DNA from: Cunninghamia lanceolata
Taxonomy: Eukaryota > Streptophyta > Pinopsida > Cupressales > Cupressaceae
Direction of reading: 5' to 3'
Length of the DNA: 64,000 nucleotides
Assembly: GCA_027924645.1 (NCBI GenBank)
Contig: BSBN01001365.1
Span: 343,166-407,165 of the forward strand
Numbering within the stretch: the stretch's first letter is position 1; the number at the start of each line of letters is the position of its first letter. The position numbers were made by a program, and so were the translations under genes. Under the pieces are notes generated by a model. It saw nothing but the letters and a program-made list of their open reading frames with translations, was not told the DNA's origin and searched no databases. This document shows, piece by piece, positions 1-11,566 of the stretch.

Positions 1-1730
1 AAAGAACAAACCTTAATTCATTATGATTATTTAGGATCAAGGGTCTAGGAGTATGCATATAGCAAACATCAAAAAATTATTTTATGACATCGACATCAAC
101 TTACATATGGTGTGTCTTCAATCATTACTCAAATCCATCAAATCAGATCTAGGGGCTTTGACTAAGGAAACAAATCCTTGCATACAGATCTACCAAATGT
201 GTTCATCAACATCATCAGTTTTCATTGCATGTCTAGACACCCAAGGTTGGCACAAATTTGAAGTTCTAAGAATAGTCAAATCAATTTTGTAGAGCAAGGT
301 TGAATTCATGTGTCAAAGATCAAATATGTGCCCATGGAGACTATTTTTGCATTATGTAAATGATCCATATTGACAGACAATGAATTTAATAGTCTAATAT
401 CAATCACTTAATAGTTATGATCATTAGCACAAGGATGAAATAGAGCATCATCTGTTAGAGTTTATTTGAAATCAAACCCAGAGTTAAGTACCTTTATTTG
501 ATTTATTAATTTTTGTGTGTATTTATGAACATTCTTAATTAGTGTTTTAGTCTTAGCTCATAAATCTAGGGTGATTTTCTTATTAGATTTAAAAGCGTTA
601 TTTGTATAGGAAGCATTTATTTCCTTATAACACTAAACCAAAGGAGGTTGATGATTTGTGCACCCAAAATATGTTGGAGCTTTGGTGTGCTATTCACCTG
701 TAGAAAGTTGCTGGAAAGGTTTTTGGTGGAAGAAGTTGATGAACTTTCACCTAAGTTCATGTTGACAATTATTTGGTAGATTGGTAAACAATTATAGTGA
801 GTTGTAGAAGGTTTTAGTGAGTTTTAGGTGTTACGGTTTAGCATGGAGATTTTTATAAGTCTAGTGTTGCTATGTTCCCAAAATCAAGTCATTCAGAGGA
901 GAACTCACAACTGCAAAATTGTAGGTGTGTCACTATAAGTGTGTATGATAGTGTAGGTGCACATGCAATGTTGTTGGAGTACATGCATCGATGACCAAGA
1001 GCATGGCGATGTTCTAGGAGATGCCTTGAGGAGTTCCATAAACAACTAGAATCAATTAGGAGTTTGTCTCTATTGGTTGTAGTATAGGAAGACATGTATG
1101 TAGTTTAGGAGAAGTGGATCAATAGCCTTTGACTAAGTGTGAGTGACATCAACTTTTTATATGATGTGATCATCTATTTGGAGAAGTCATTTTACATGTA
1201 ATGTGTGGCATGTTGCCATCATGATATGGTCATGAGATACTTGTGTGACTGTTGGTATTCTATGTAGCAGTTAGATGGATGGTTGGAATTCCTTGTTGGA
1301 TGGTTTTGCAGCTATATCTATTTGCTCATACGGATTTGCCAAGGTTGGATGTTGTTGGATCTTGAAGGTGCGAAGTTTTGGTTGGAGGTTATATGTTGTT
1401 AGTCTATAGATTGAGATGTGAAAGAGACTTATTGTAGAATGCAACTTTCCTAAGTAATACAATTATGAATGTCCTTTTGTTGGCTAGTTTTTTCTTGTAA
1501 TGGTTTCCCACGTAAATTCATGTCTCACGTGTATCTATGACTTTTGCATTGCTTCATGTGCTTCCTTTAACGTTGCTTAATCCAATCGTATAACAAACAT
1601 AACTATTTTTTATAGTCTTAAGATGTTCTAATATCCTAGGATATTTGTCCTTTGTATTAGGGATTTATTCCTAACAAAATATTGGGATGTTTATCCTCCA
1701 AGTCAATTCATTCAAATGGATACCCCCCAC

Positions 1731-1970
1731 TCCTTAACATTAAATCAAAGGAAGTCAATGATTCAAACACCAAAAATATGAAGATATGTATCTCCTCAAT
1801 CCTTAACATCCAACTAAAGGAGGTCAATGGTTCATATACCCAAAGTATTGGGATGTTATTCCCCTAGTCCTTAACACTAAGCTGAAGGAGGTCGACAACT
1901 CATCCACTCAACATATTGAGTTGTTTATCCTTCCAATGAATAAAAACTCCTTAATTCTTAATACTAAACT
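1731..1970. repeat. Tandem repeat, about 68-bp unit, 3 copies plus a partial
   Basis: Each unit begins tccttaacat/c and runs through a phrase like aaaggaggtcaatggttca to cccaaagtattgggatg. Starts are at about 1731, 1800 and 1868, with a decayed fourth start at 1948-1957. A further isolated unit lies near 631-690 (ttataacactaaaccaaagg). It is non-coding and looks like a minisatellite inside an old LTR or intergenic repeat. Confidence 0.7.
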
Positions 1971-4543
1971 GAAATGAAAGTTTTTAATGATGTCCACGAG
2001 ACCATGCAATCTATGGGACCCATAATCAAAACCAAATTGCCCAAAACAAAAGCACCAACTGACAACCACACCACTACTTCTGGTTGTTCTCTATTTCTTT
2101 GTTGATCTTCGTTCTTCTACTATGAATTTTGATCAAGTAGTCTGCCACTTTTGCTATCCTCTTGTCTTCAAACAAAACTGTTAAATACCCCACATTTAGA
2201 ATATCCATGGGTGATAATTTGCATACCTAAAATAGTGAAATATTTATCATCCTAACCAAGGCTTAAATTTGATGGTTGACCTTGCCTGTCAAGCAAAATT
2301 TTAATGACAGTTATTTATTGAAAGGTGCCCTTAAAATACTATGGTATACCTTAGTACACATAAAATTATATAAAATTCAAATATATATATCATCATAATT
2401 CTATACAAATTTTGATAGTTTATCTAAAATCTCTCCTTTTATGTAAAATACCTTACTTAATTTGACTGAAATTTGTCTTTTAATTTCACTTTAAAAATGA
2501 ACATTAAAATGCAAAATAACATCAACAAACATATGAACACTTGAATGCCGGAACTCCTTGCTATAGCCTTCAAAGATGATGAATACAAATCCTTATTGGC
2601 TGGGTATTATGACCGTCTGTGACTGTTTCATATCAGACCTTATGACATGAACAAAAAGTGCATCAAGTTACATCAAAAACCCTAGATTATCAATGTCAAT
2701 CTCATGAAGAATGAACAACATGTCAACCTAGCTCCACTATGGCTTTGAATGAGCTCCAAACAAGTATGAAATCACTATATAGTCTGCTATTACAAATGTT
2801 GATATCACTGATTTAACCCAACAATGAAAATGACAACAAAATGGCACCAAATCCTCTTCAAATGCAAAGCAATTGGCTCCTAGAAGTGAGAGATAGGGCT
2901 GGAATGATGTTTAAAGGCTTCAATTGCAACAATGACTTCAAATATGAATGATATCCTTGTTGGATTAGACCTATAGCTGTCATGAATGTGCCCAGATTTC
3001 AAATATAGTGCCAAACAATGCTCTCCAAGGCTAGCGATTCCTTCCAATGAGGCTTGCTTGTTTTCCAAACTCAATATTCTTCAATATAACCAAGTCTAAG
3101 AACCCTGAAATTAAATTTCCAGCTCGCTATTATAAACTCAGATCATGCAAATGATGTTAAAAATCACACAAATCTCACTTATAACCAAATCGACTACCTT
3201 GGTAGTCTTCAACAATGACCAAGGGCTACAAATGTAATGCTATTTCATTTCAAATGCTTCAATATCAACCTACAATTCAAAACCAATGACAAAATCCACA
3301 TGATATCATCTCATAAAATGATATGGGATCATCACCACATCAATCAAGGGAGCATCACCTTGATAATTCATTGAAAAATGTAATTTCCAGCAAACAAACA
3401 TGAAATATGAAAGCTTACCATATGATCAAAAGTTCCATAGTTGCAATTTGATGTTGAAGAGCTTTATTTATCCTTTTCCTTGGCTAGGCGATCCTCTTAA
3501 CTCCAATTTAGTGATTGTTTGGAATCCACCAATGGAATGCTATGGCTTTGAACAATTTTAAATGCATTGGATCAACAAGAAACAATCATTTAAAATCCTC
3601 CTTGATTTTATTGAATGCATTCACTTCCAAATCCAACCCCTAGACCCATAATAACTTCTTTTGCAATTTTAAATGAATCTTCCTTAAGCGGCGGTCTTGA
3701 AAAAATAATAATTTATTGTAAAACTCTCCTTGGCTGGGTGGCGATTCCACATCAGCAAACCAATTTTATTTAATAAAATTTCCTTCTCATTCTTGGACGA
3801 AGTCACTTGGCATTTGAAAATACATTTTTATCTAACTCCCATATGGTCGTTGGCTCATGATCCAATGTGCTAACAATATTTTATTAATATTTTTGTTTCA
3901 AATACCTCCTCTACATAGGTGTCGATCCATCCCTCTAGCCATTGGCACATTAAGCAATGTCAGGTATCCCTTATCCTTTAGAGCGATTTCACCTTGGGCA
4001 TTGAAATGCTTTTTTATTTTATTTCTAAAACTCCTTCCAATGCACCTAGCACATGTTCCAATGACCACATTTGAAATTACCTCTTTTCCACTTAGGTGTT
4101 GGCATCAAACTCAATATAATTAGCCTTATCCTCATGCGTTGGAATTCAAGAGCAAATAGACATTTGAAAATGCAATTAAAGATTGACATTTTCCTTGTCC
4201 ACTTGGCACCAATTGATCCAATCAATGAAATGATGAAAATACAATTTGAATATTGCATTTCCTATTGTTCCAATCTCTATCCACTAGAATAACTTTGATA
4301 TTTGGCTAGATAAAACAATACCTATTAGCAACACTTAGCCAAAAATCCAATCAAAATCACTAGTTGAGCCAATATTATTATGTTGTCTTCAAAAACCAAG
4401 TTCAAGCTCAAAATCATGTCTAGCTCAAAATGGGGACATTACAATGTGATTCTTTTTAAAATTTTGATTGTATTTTACAGCAAAAATGTCTAAATACGGC
4501 TATATGGGCATCCATCAAATTTAAGCCCTAAGATTCCTAACCC

Positions 4544-4579
4544 AAAAAATAAAAAAAATAAATAAATAAATAAATAAAA
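4544..4579. repeat. A-rich microsatellite, mostly (AAAT)n
   Basis: An A-run changes into five or six AAAT units about 500 bp upstream of the three-exon gene. It is a simple low-complexity tract; no regulatory role can be inferred. Confidence 0.85.
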
Positions 4580-5083
4580 CCATTATATATGTAGGGTGAT
4601 TCGTGGGTGCATGGTCTCCTCCTAGTAGAAATAACTACCTTATCTTGACTTGTGGCGGGGTAAGAAGTTTGGTGTTAACAAGGGTTGATTTTAAAATATC
4701 CCTCCTTCCAATGAATGAAGCTTTTAGCCTTATTCTCGATATTTATTTTGACGTTGAGGGAAGGAACATTTTTCATTCAAGCTTTGACCTACACTAGAAA
4801 TTATGCCGAAAGCTTAGAAGTGACCTACCCAAATAGGGCGAGTTAAGTTAACTTGTCTTTTGTAACGCGGTTTGGCTTTATGCGCGAGGAGGAGCAGTAC
4901 TATTACTAATTTGTAGGAGCGGCGTTTGTAATGAAGAATTAGCGACCTCTTCCACCTCAAAGACCTAGCAAGGAGGAAGAAGAAACTTTTTTTGTTTTGT
5001 GCTTTTACCAGGAGGAAGAAGAAGGAGAAGAGAAAGAAGAAGAAGAATCTGAAGCTGTTTTTGCCGCTGTGTATGCTATGCAC

Positions 5084-5745
5084 ATGCCTGCTCGGAAGAA
5101 GCTGGTTGTGGATATTGTGGATGTGGAGATTGGGCAGGTGAACCGGATGCCAACTCCTTTGCCGCTGCCTCTGCCGACGCCGCCGGCTTCCGGCGTGTAT
5201 AATCCGACGCCAATACGGCCAAGAAGGGCAAAGAAGAAGAAGAGAATCAGGAGTGAAGGAACAATGGGGGTTGGAACGCGTATAGAGCTGCGTTGCACGG
5301 CAATTCAGAAGTTTCTGCTGGAGGAGACGTCAGGGTCTGAGAAGCGCATCAGGGAGACATTTGGAGATAACCCTGATACCAGCAAGGCGCTCAGAATGTA
5401 GGGGCATTTTGATTTTGATGACCTGGTTTTTGGTCAGTTAGGGTTTTATATTTCAGACTTTGGGTTGATGCGGGTGATTTTTTGCAGGCTGGTGAAACAA
5501 CACAGAGTGAAGCGCTTTGGAAGCGGAGGGAAAGCCGATCCGTTTGTCTACATGGTCAGAATTGGCCAAATATTGTGCGGCTTCAGTTTTTAGGAATTTT
5601 TGCTTCAAGGTCTTTTAGGGTTCTGAATGTATTTGTGATGTCGCAGGCGCTAATTCCTCCGGGCATGAGCGAACTGGAACGGCTGGAAGAGGCCAACGCC
5701 TACGGAATGATGCGATCCGCCCACGGGGAGCCTCAAAATGTTTAG
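5084..5745 (+). CDS. Small basic winged-helix-like plant protein, three exons
   Basis: The coding exons are 5084-5397, 5488-5554 and 5647-5745. The introns are 90 and 92 bp and all junctions are GT..AG (donors gtaggg and gtcaga; acceptors ttgcag and tcgcag). The exons join in phase to give about 159 residues ending at TAG. The N-terminus is a Pro-rich, low-complexity segment (about residues 1-45) followed by a basic patch (RPRRAKKKKRIR), a possible nuclear signal. The core, about residues 55-125, has the layout of a winged helix: a helix with RCTAIQKFL, a helix with SEKRIRETFG, then NPDTSKALRMLVKQ and a GSGGKADPFVYM wing. The tail contains IPPGMSELERLEEANAYG. I recognise the pattern as a small conserved plant protein but cannot name it. 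An ATG at 5078 is in frame too, and the frame stays open upstream through a GAA-rich stretch that is more likely 5' UTR. It is GC-richer than its surroundings, as expected for a host exon. DNA binding is inference. Confidence 0.8.
5398..5487 (+). other. Intron 1 of the winged-helix-like gene
   Basis: Starts gtagggg and ends ttttttgcag with a T-rich 3' part. It splits a Met codon (two bases in exon 1, one in exon 2). Reading through it meets a stop at 5399-5401, so splicing is needed for the full protein. Confidence 0.8.
5555..5646 (+). other. Intron 2 of the winged-helix-like gene
   Basis: Starts gtcagaat and ends gatgtcgcag. Both flanking exons are in phase 0 at this junction (…DPFVYM | ALIPPG…). 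Unspliced reading would end at a stop inside the intron. The acceptor lacks a strong T-tract, so this junction is slightly less certain than intron 1. Confidence 0.72.
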
Positions 5746-8250
5746 GGTTTCCTCTTCTCTCTTTTCGTTGTAAGTTTTCCGGAATTTCAGGTCACTTCGG
5801 TGAATATCGAAAAATTTCAGTTTTTTGTTGACACCTTCTTGTAAAGATTATGAACAAAAGAACACGGCGATTTGGTACTGTCCTAAAGCCTCTTGTTTCC
5901 TTTCTCAAGATTAAATATTTCTTTTTTTTGGTTTATTTAACCCTAATTAAGAGGGTTTCCTCATTTGACCAATAGATTTTTAGATGAAAAATTATGAGCA
6001 GCTCTCTTTGAGAAAAAAAAAATATGTTTCAAGTTTGGGGGAAGGGTTCCTTGCTTTGTTTCAAAGAATCCTGAAAATAAGCCATTGTTTTTCTCTTGAA
6101 TAGCTGGTCATTTATTGAACTTCTAAAAATCGGCACATATTTGTTGTTGTAGAATCTGTTTTCTTACTGTATTTTAGTTTTAATTATATAGGAAACTGTG
6201 TTCATTTCAGAAACCAATTGCATGTTACAGAGAGGAGGAAGAATTTCTGTGAAGGATCATAGCCTTTTACCAGAGATTAATATATTAACCATTTCATACT
6301 TGCAGCTCATCTTATTAGCTGTAATTGCATTCACCTAGTATTAGTTTCAATTCCTCAAATATGGTTGTCTGATTTTTTTTTTGAAATGGTAAACAAGTGC
6401 AATTAAAGTGTTCTTCTTACATTGTGTAAACTAATGAATGTAAATAATATTGTTGGTCTTTTCTTACAGGCCATGGCCATGGGTCAAATCTCATTTATCT
6501 GGTAGAAAACCCATGGAAGGCGTATTGGCTGACAAATCAATTGTAATATCTGTGTTTGAATGCGTCTTAAAAAGAAAGTTAAAATCTAGCAGAGGAAGTT
6601 AATGTTAAGTTAGATATTTATCTCACCACAAAACCTGGTAGAGAAATGCCTATGATAAATTATACGCATGCCAAATATTTGATGTCATATTAGCCAAAAG
6701 AGACCTGCAAGAACAGACTTTTTTTTTTCTCATTTTAGTAAAAAAGCAAATTGCTGCCATAATGCTTAGCTCAATAGACACTACTTCCTTTAGAAAACAG
6801 ACAAACATGCCCAAAGCTCTCTCAACCTCCTTCCACTCACCGATATGAGAGTACTTTCACACGGTACTTTCAGAAAAGCAAATTGGGTTCTTCTAATCAC
6901 AATCACACAGTACTTTCAGAAACACTCTGTTACTATTTGCTACTTGTCACTAGTAAAGTTGGTTTGTCTGTATAAGCTTTTTTGCTCTGCCTTCTTAAAA
7001 CACTACTTATCAGTTGCTATTTCCTTAGTTCTTTCTAATGGATTCTTACATCATTCATGTTGAAAGCAGAATGCCTTCCTGATTCCCTGGGCAAAGATTT
7101 TTCAGTATTACATGAAGACAAGTAATTGAAAATCTTAGTTGGGTCAAGGTCTGTCTTGAAAATCTGAATGGCTGGGTAAAGTTCTTGTATAATTTTATGT
7201 ATGATTTTATAGCAAATAGGGGATTGCCATTTTTCTTGTTTCGTTGTGTTGTACTTTCCACTACTTTGTAACAGTGGTCTCTGCTTTGACCATCCAATAT
7301 CATCTTTAGGTAGTAGGTCGGAAACAAAAATGTGAAGTTGAGATTGAGAATTGCTTAAGAGCTTCTCCCAAAATTGGGTGGGGAATTTTTTGAGGTTCAA
7401 ATTATAGAATCTTTTTTTCCATCTATTTTTTAAGCAGTGAAAGCATTTTCGTTTCCCAAATTAGTCAAGATAGGAAAGATGGGTGCTTGGATGGTTTCTT
7501 AATCTAGTGAAATGGAACCCTCCTCTTTATATACCCCAACCCTTGCTAACTTCCATTGGATGTAATTGCGAAAAAAATAGAAAATGCTTTGAAATTCCTG
7601 CAAAGGTCCGAATCCTACTCCCATTCTTTGAGTGTATGTGGCCATTGAAATTAAGCTTCACTCTGTACAATTTCAGTTTTAATTTTATAACTAGAACAGA
7701 ATGTTGTGTATGGCTACATGTTTTGGCTGTATGTTGGTCTGTCTTGTATTTTAAAAAAAAATCCTTTTCCTATACATTAATTTAAATTAGGACAGTTTTA
7801 GTTTGTAATAATTTTGACTGTTTTTTTTCCTAGTAAATGTGATTATTAAACGATGATTATCCTTAGGGGAAAGGATCCCATAGTTTAATAAGTATGATAA
7901 AGTAATTATATACATTATATACATATACGTGTTATTGTATGATATGATCGACAACTTACATATGTGTGTATATATGTATATTTATACTTTAACAATACTG
8001 ATTTATTATTAAATAAACTTCAGAAGTAGTTGTAAGAATCCAATTATTTCGTCGTATCTTTTATAGAGAAAAGTCCGCGTGAAGTTTTATAGGAGCTATA
8101 AAATAGAACTGAATGAGAACTTATTTACCAATATAAAACAACATCAAGTTATTCTTTTGATAAAAGAGAAAATTACTAGCTTTACCGGTTTTGAATTAGG
8201 TTTGATGGAAAAGAAATGAAGGTTATATTTTCGATTAAGAATTTAATTTA

Positions 8251-8291
<41 letters not shown>

Positions 8292-9250
8292 TAATGAAAT
8301 AATTTGTTGAAATATAAATTTAGGTTAATCAAATCAAAGCATAAATTAATTTAGGTTTAATTAAGAAAGAAGAGTTGAGTGTTGATAATTGTAATAAATA
8401 TTTGAAATTTAAATAAGAAAGATAGGCGTGTTTAGTTCTAAATTCCATGATGGAATATGGAATCTCAAGATGTAGAATCAATTCATTAATGCCCAAAAAT
8501 GACGTCTTGTTATTGGAATAAAGATTTTTTTTTGTGGGTCAATTTTTAGTGGCTTGGGGTTGATCTAAAGTAACGTGGTTTTGTCTTTTGTTGTGTGGAT
8601 TTGATTTGTTGGGCAATATGTTTTTATAACTTGATTTAACTTTTGATAATTGAATATGCATAAAGATAATCATATGTAGAAATGCATTTAGGGTCAAGTT
8701 CTTCTAGGTTAACTTCCTTGATGGAATGGTTTCACAACCTTGAGTGTATATTCAAAGACGCATATAAATGTGTGGAGATGATCTATGAGTGAATTTTGAT
8801 GCAATGGATTTTTAAAAGGTCTAAATCCAAATGTTCATAGTTTTTTGTAGTTCTCTTGGTTTTTCATTGTGTTTAATTGCACAAATGAATGCAACTAAAC
8901 ACCAAGACAGAGCAGTAAGTTGCATAAATGTGTACTGAGTAGGTTCACAACAAATAGTGAAAATTGTGAGAATCTAGGAATTTGAATTTTTAAAGTTTGA
9001 ATTGGGTCAATCTTGAGCCCCTTTGGATGGAGTCCAAGTGTTGCAGGATTGACCAATGATAGGCACATGCAAGTCTTGGGATCAAGAATAGGTGCATGGA
9101 AGTTTGGGTATGTGTGGAAATAGATGCAAATGGGGTTGTGATAAGGTCAAATACATAGAAATGTGTGAAGATGAGAATAAATGTGGATGGATAGGGATAG
9201 GTAATGAGTCAAACTTAACACTAGTGTGCCACTTGTTAATGTGATTGTAT
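5746..9250. other. 3' flank of the gene and non-coding DNA
   Basis: No convincing gene. The first few hundred bases are T-rich and may hold the 3' UTR. A good acceptor-like sequence (ttttcttacag at about 6460-6470) could belong to an unseen UTR exon. A 121-codon minus-strand frame at 7035-7400 has no family motif and was not accepted. From about 7800 the stretch is strongly AT-rich with a (TA)n tract at 8253-8289. Confidence 0.5.
8253..8289. repeat. (AT)n microsatellite, about 37 bp
   Basis: An uninterrupted alternating AT run of about 18 units in AT-rich DNA. Likely polymorphic in length; no function inferred. Confidence 0.95.
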
Positions 9251-11248
9251 TGAGTCATTCCATAAAAATGGACCCAAAAGTAAATGTGAATTGGTGTGGG
9301 TATGCAAATTTAACCATTACATTTTGTCCCCACTTTGAGGTGCATGTGAATCTAGTATGAACATGCATTTCAAAGTAATGAATATTTTTAGCCAACATAA
9401 AAGGTAAATATTCAAACATTAAAGTATACGGGGTCCATGTAAAGTAATGGACTACTCTTGAATTCATTGTGTTACTCTTGGCATGAGTGTTGTGTAGGAA
9501 CCTACAAAATAGAGAGAATATATGCAACAAGTAGCTTTTTGTTATACAAGTGGAATGGGCACAAATAAGAGTTAAAATAGACAAGGGTTACAAATTTTGT
9601 TGGTATGGAAAAGTGATATTGCAATACTTTGTTTGGTGTGGCGACATAATGTGGTTTATAAATGTGGTCTTCTCAATACCAATGATGTGGTAGAACTTTG
9701 TTCATGTGCAGGCATGTAAGTGTAATCAAGATATGTTTGCGTACAATGATGAGTCTCTACGTAGGCATAGGTCATTGTTTGAAATCTCAACAGAAGAGTG
9801 TGGACAATAGTATATGCACCCACTTCAATTGGTTGCATCCATTAGATGCAAGGAATTGGAAGAGAGACAAAATGATACATGAAAAGTAAGAAGTAATCAA
9901 ATAAAAGACAAGCATGTAAGCACATTAATTTTGTATTAAGTGTGTGATGGTTGAGTGGCAAACATGTAAGATTAGTAAGAATGAAATGAATGTTGTAGAT
10001 AACATTGTGTGAGAAGCAAGTAGCAAAATATCTAATGATAGGTATGGAAAGTACATATACTAATCAAATTACATAAGGTTACACCCAATATAGGCAAATC
10101 ATTATGTAAAAGATGACCCTAAAGGCAATATAAGGATCATGTAAGTACTTATAACACAATGAAGGCATGGTATCCCAATGTAGCTCTAGGAACATGATGA
10201 GACATGAGCCCAAAGTGGTGTGGGGAAGACATGGTGCCCCTAATGTAATAGGATAGCTCTAGGAACATGATATGACATGTGAGCAAAACATGATGTGGGG
10301 AAGGCACAATGTCCCCAATGTGATAGGATAGCTCTAGAAGCATGATAGGACAATGAAAGCATACCCAATGACAATATAAGATATAAGCAATAAACATAGG
10401 GACAAAAGCTCATAATATGATAAGCAATGGTAAACTTTCATAAGCATTCATGACTGTAAGCATGGAAGCAAAGCATGATAAGGATTATAAGCATAGGATA
10501 AAAACACGACAAGGAGCATAGGTAAACATGTACAAGGCAAATATAAATTACAAATGCGAGATCATTGGTAGAGAAACATGATAAGCATGGGTAGACCAAG
10601 ATCATGAGCAACATAAGGATGCCTAGGTAATAGTAATCATAAAGTAGGAAACAAGAGTGACATGAGCAAACACGAGTAAAGTAAGGAATGCAAGGACATA
10701 GTAATAGACAAGGAAGTTATATATAAATAAGCATATGAGCAAACATGTCAAGAATATAAGAAAGACGCCCCTCAAGGGGGGGGAAGGCAAAACATGAAAC
10801 ATGACATAGAAGGTGAAATGAAGGCATGTAAAACATGACTTAAGGCATAATAAAAAAGGCCACAACATAAAGTAGCAAGCAAAAAATAAAGTGAAAACTA
10901 TAAATGTATGGATATAGATAAATAGTTTAGATGAGTGCTCATGAATCGTTGAACAGATCTAAGAGGATCATCATTCTCCAAAAGATCATCTTCCCAAACC
11001 ATGTCATCATAATGTTCTAGCAGTTTCTTCATTATGACATGCCTTTTCTATCACATGTTTCTTCTTGATAATCTTTTGCACCTTTTATAAACACATTAGC
11101 AATTGGTTGTACATTAGGTGTTTCTCTTAACCTATTTTTCATGCTTCTTTGGTAGTGGTTGTGAAGTTTTTTTTGCATTTGATGCATAACAACACTTTGC
11201 TGGAATCTATGTATTCTTTTTTGCATGAAACACTAGTGTTTGTATCAC
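9251..11248. other. Non-coding retroelement-like DNA rich in aacatgataagcat phrases
   Basis: Long stretches repeat short phrases such as acatgataagcat and gacatgagc; no frame has a recognisable domain. At 9317-9341 the phrase acattttgtccccactttgagg closely resembles the LTR/polypurine junction of the 12-kb element at 20905-20926. This suggests the internal 3' end of a related minus-strand element, with its LTR to the left. The boundary and LTR pair could not be established. Confidence 0.4.
10181..10350. repeat. Tandem repeat, about 73-75 bp unit, 2.3 copies
   Basis: Units start tagctctaggaacatgat at 10181 and 10254, with a partial at 10329. Each carries gtggggaa followed by a cccc-aatgt-ataggata tail. 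Non-coding. Confidence 0.75.
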
Positions 11249-11566
11249 TGTAAGACCTAACAATTCTATGACTCTTGTCATATCTTGATTGATTATGTTG
11301 TTGGTGCTTTAGTATGTTTTTTTGACTTATTTGATAAATAGGTGGTCTATATGTATGCATGCAATAGATTGATAATATAAAATGTCTATCTAATCATATA
11401 TGTTCTAACCCATACCTTGTATTGATAGTCTGTTCATTATTTTACCCATGTGATTGAGAACCATGCTTGGCTATTGTGATGCCATCTTAAGTTCTTGCAT
11501 GAATTTTATTTGAGAATCATTTACATGTTGATTATGAAACTAATTGTGATTAGTGCATGGAGTTAT
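11249..11566 (+). repeat. 5' LTR of the old non-coding element
   Basis: Starts TGTAAGACCTAACAATTC. It matches 16088-16402 through landmarks such as gactcttgtcatatcttgattgattatg and attgtgattagtgcatggagttat. Substitutions and indels are numerous by eye, indicating an old insertion. Confidence 0.65.

Larger units (their letters stand above)
1..4990. other. Gene-free, repeat-derived stretch
   Basis: No reading frame here shows a family motif; the longest are 60-90 codons. The stretch is a patchwork of decayed repeats. A tandem repeat lies at 1731-1970 with an orphan unit near 631-690. Near 1490-1530 there is a phrase typical of the 3' part of copia LTRs (cccacgtaaattcatg). From about 3440 to 4110 a loose motif of the form ccttggctaggcgatcc recurs several times in diverged form. 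Near 4422-4443 a G-run in the phrase aaaatggggacattaca resembles a gypsy polypurine tract next to an LTR start. None of these pieces could be bounded as an element. Confidence 0.55.

Noticed and set aside
53..292. 79-codon frame at the left edge
   Set aside because: No domain, AT-rich, and isolated from any other coding signal.
1660..1970. Possible CRISPR-like array from regularly spaced repeats
   Set aside because: The spacers are themselves similar and the sequence is plant nuclear; it is an ordinary diverged tandem repeat.
4814..5298. Minus-strand frames opposite the first exon of the winged-helix-like gene
   Set aside because: They are shadows of the GA-rich 5' UTR and exon 1, producing Phe/Ser runs; the plus-strand splicing pattern explains the region.
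7035..7400. 121-codon minus-strand frame (and an overlapping 90-codon frame)
   Set aside because: No family motif, no splice or start context, and both frames lie in the T-rich flank of the real gene; likely chance.
10149..10868. Minus-strand frames of 81-82 codons rich in Cys, His, Leu and Phe
   Set aside because: They are translations of the 73-75 bp tandem repeat and nearby low-complexity DNA.
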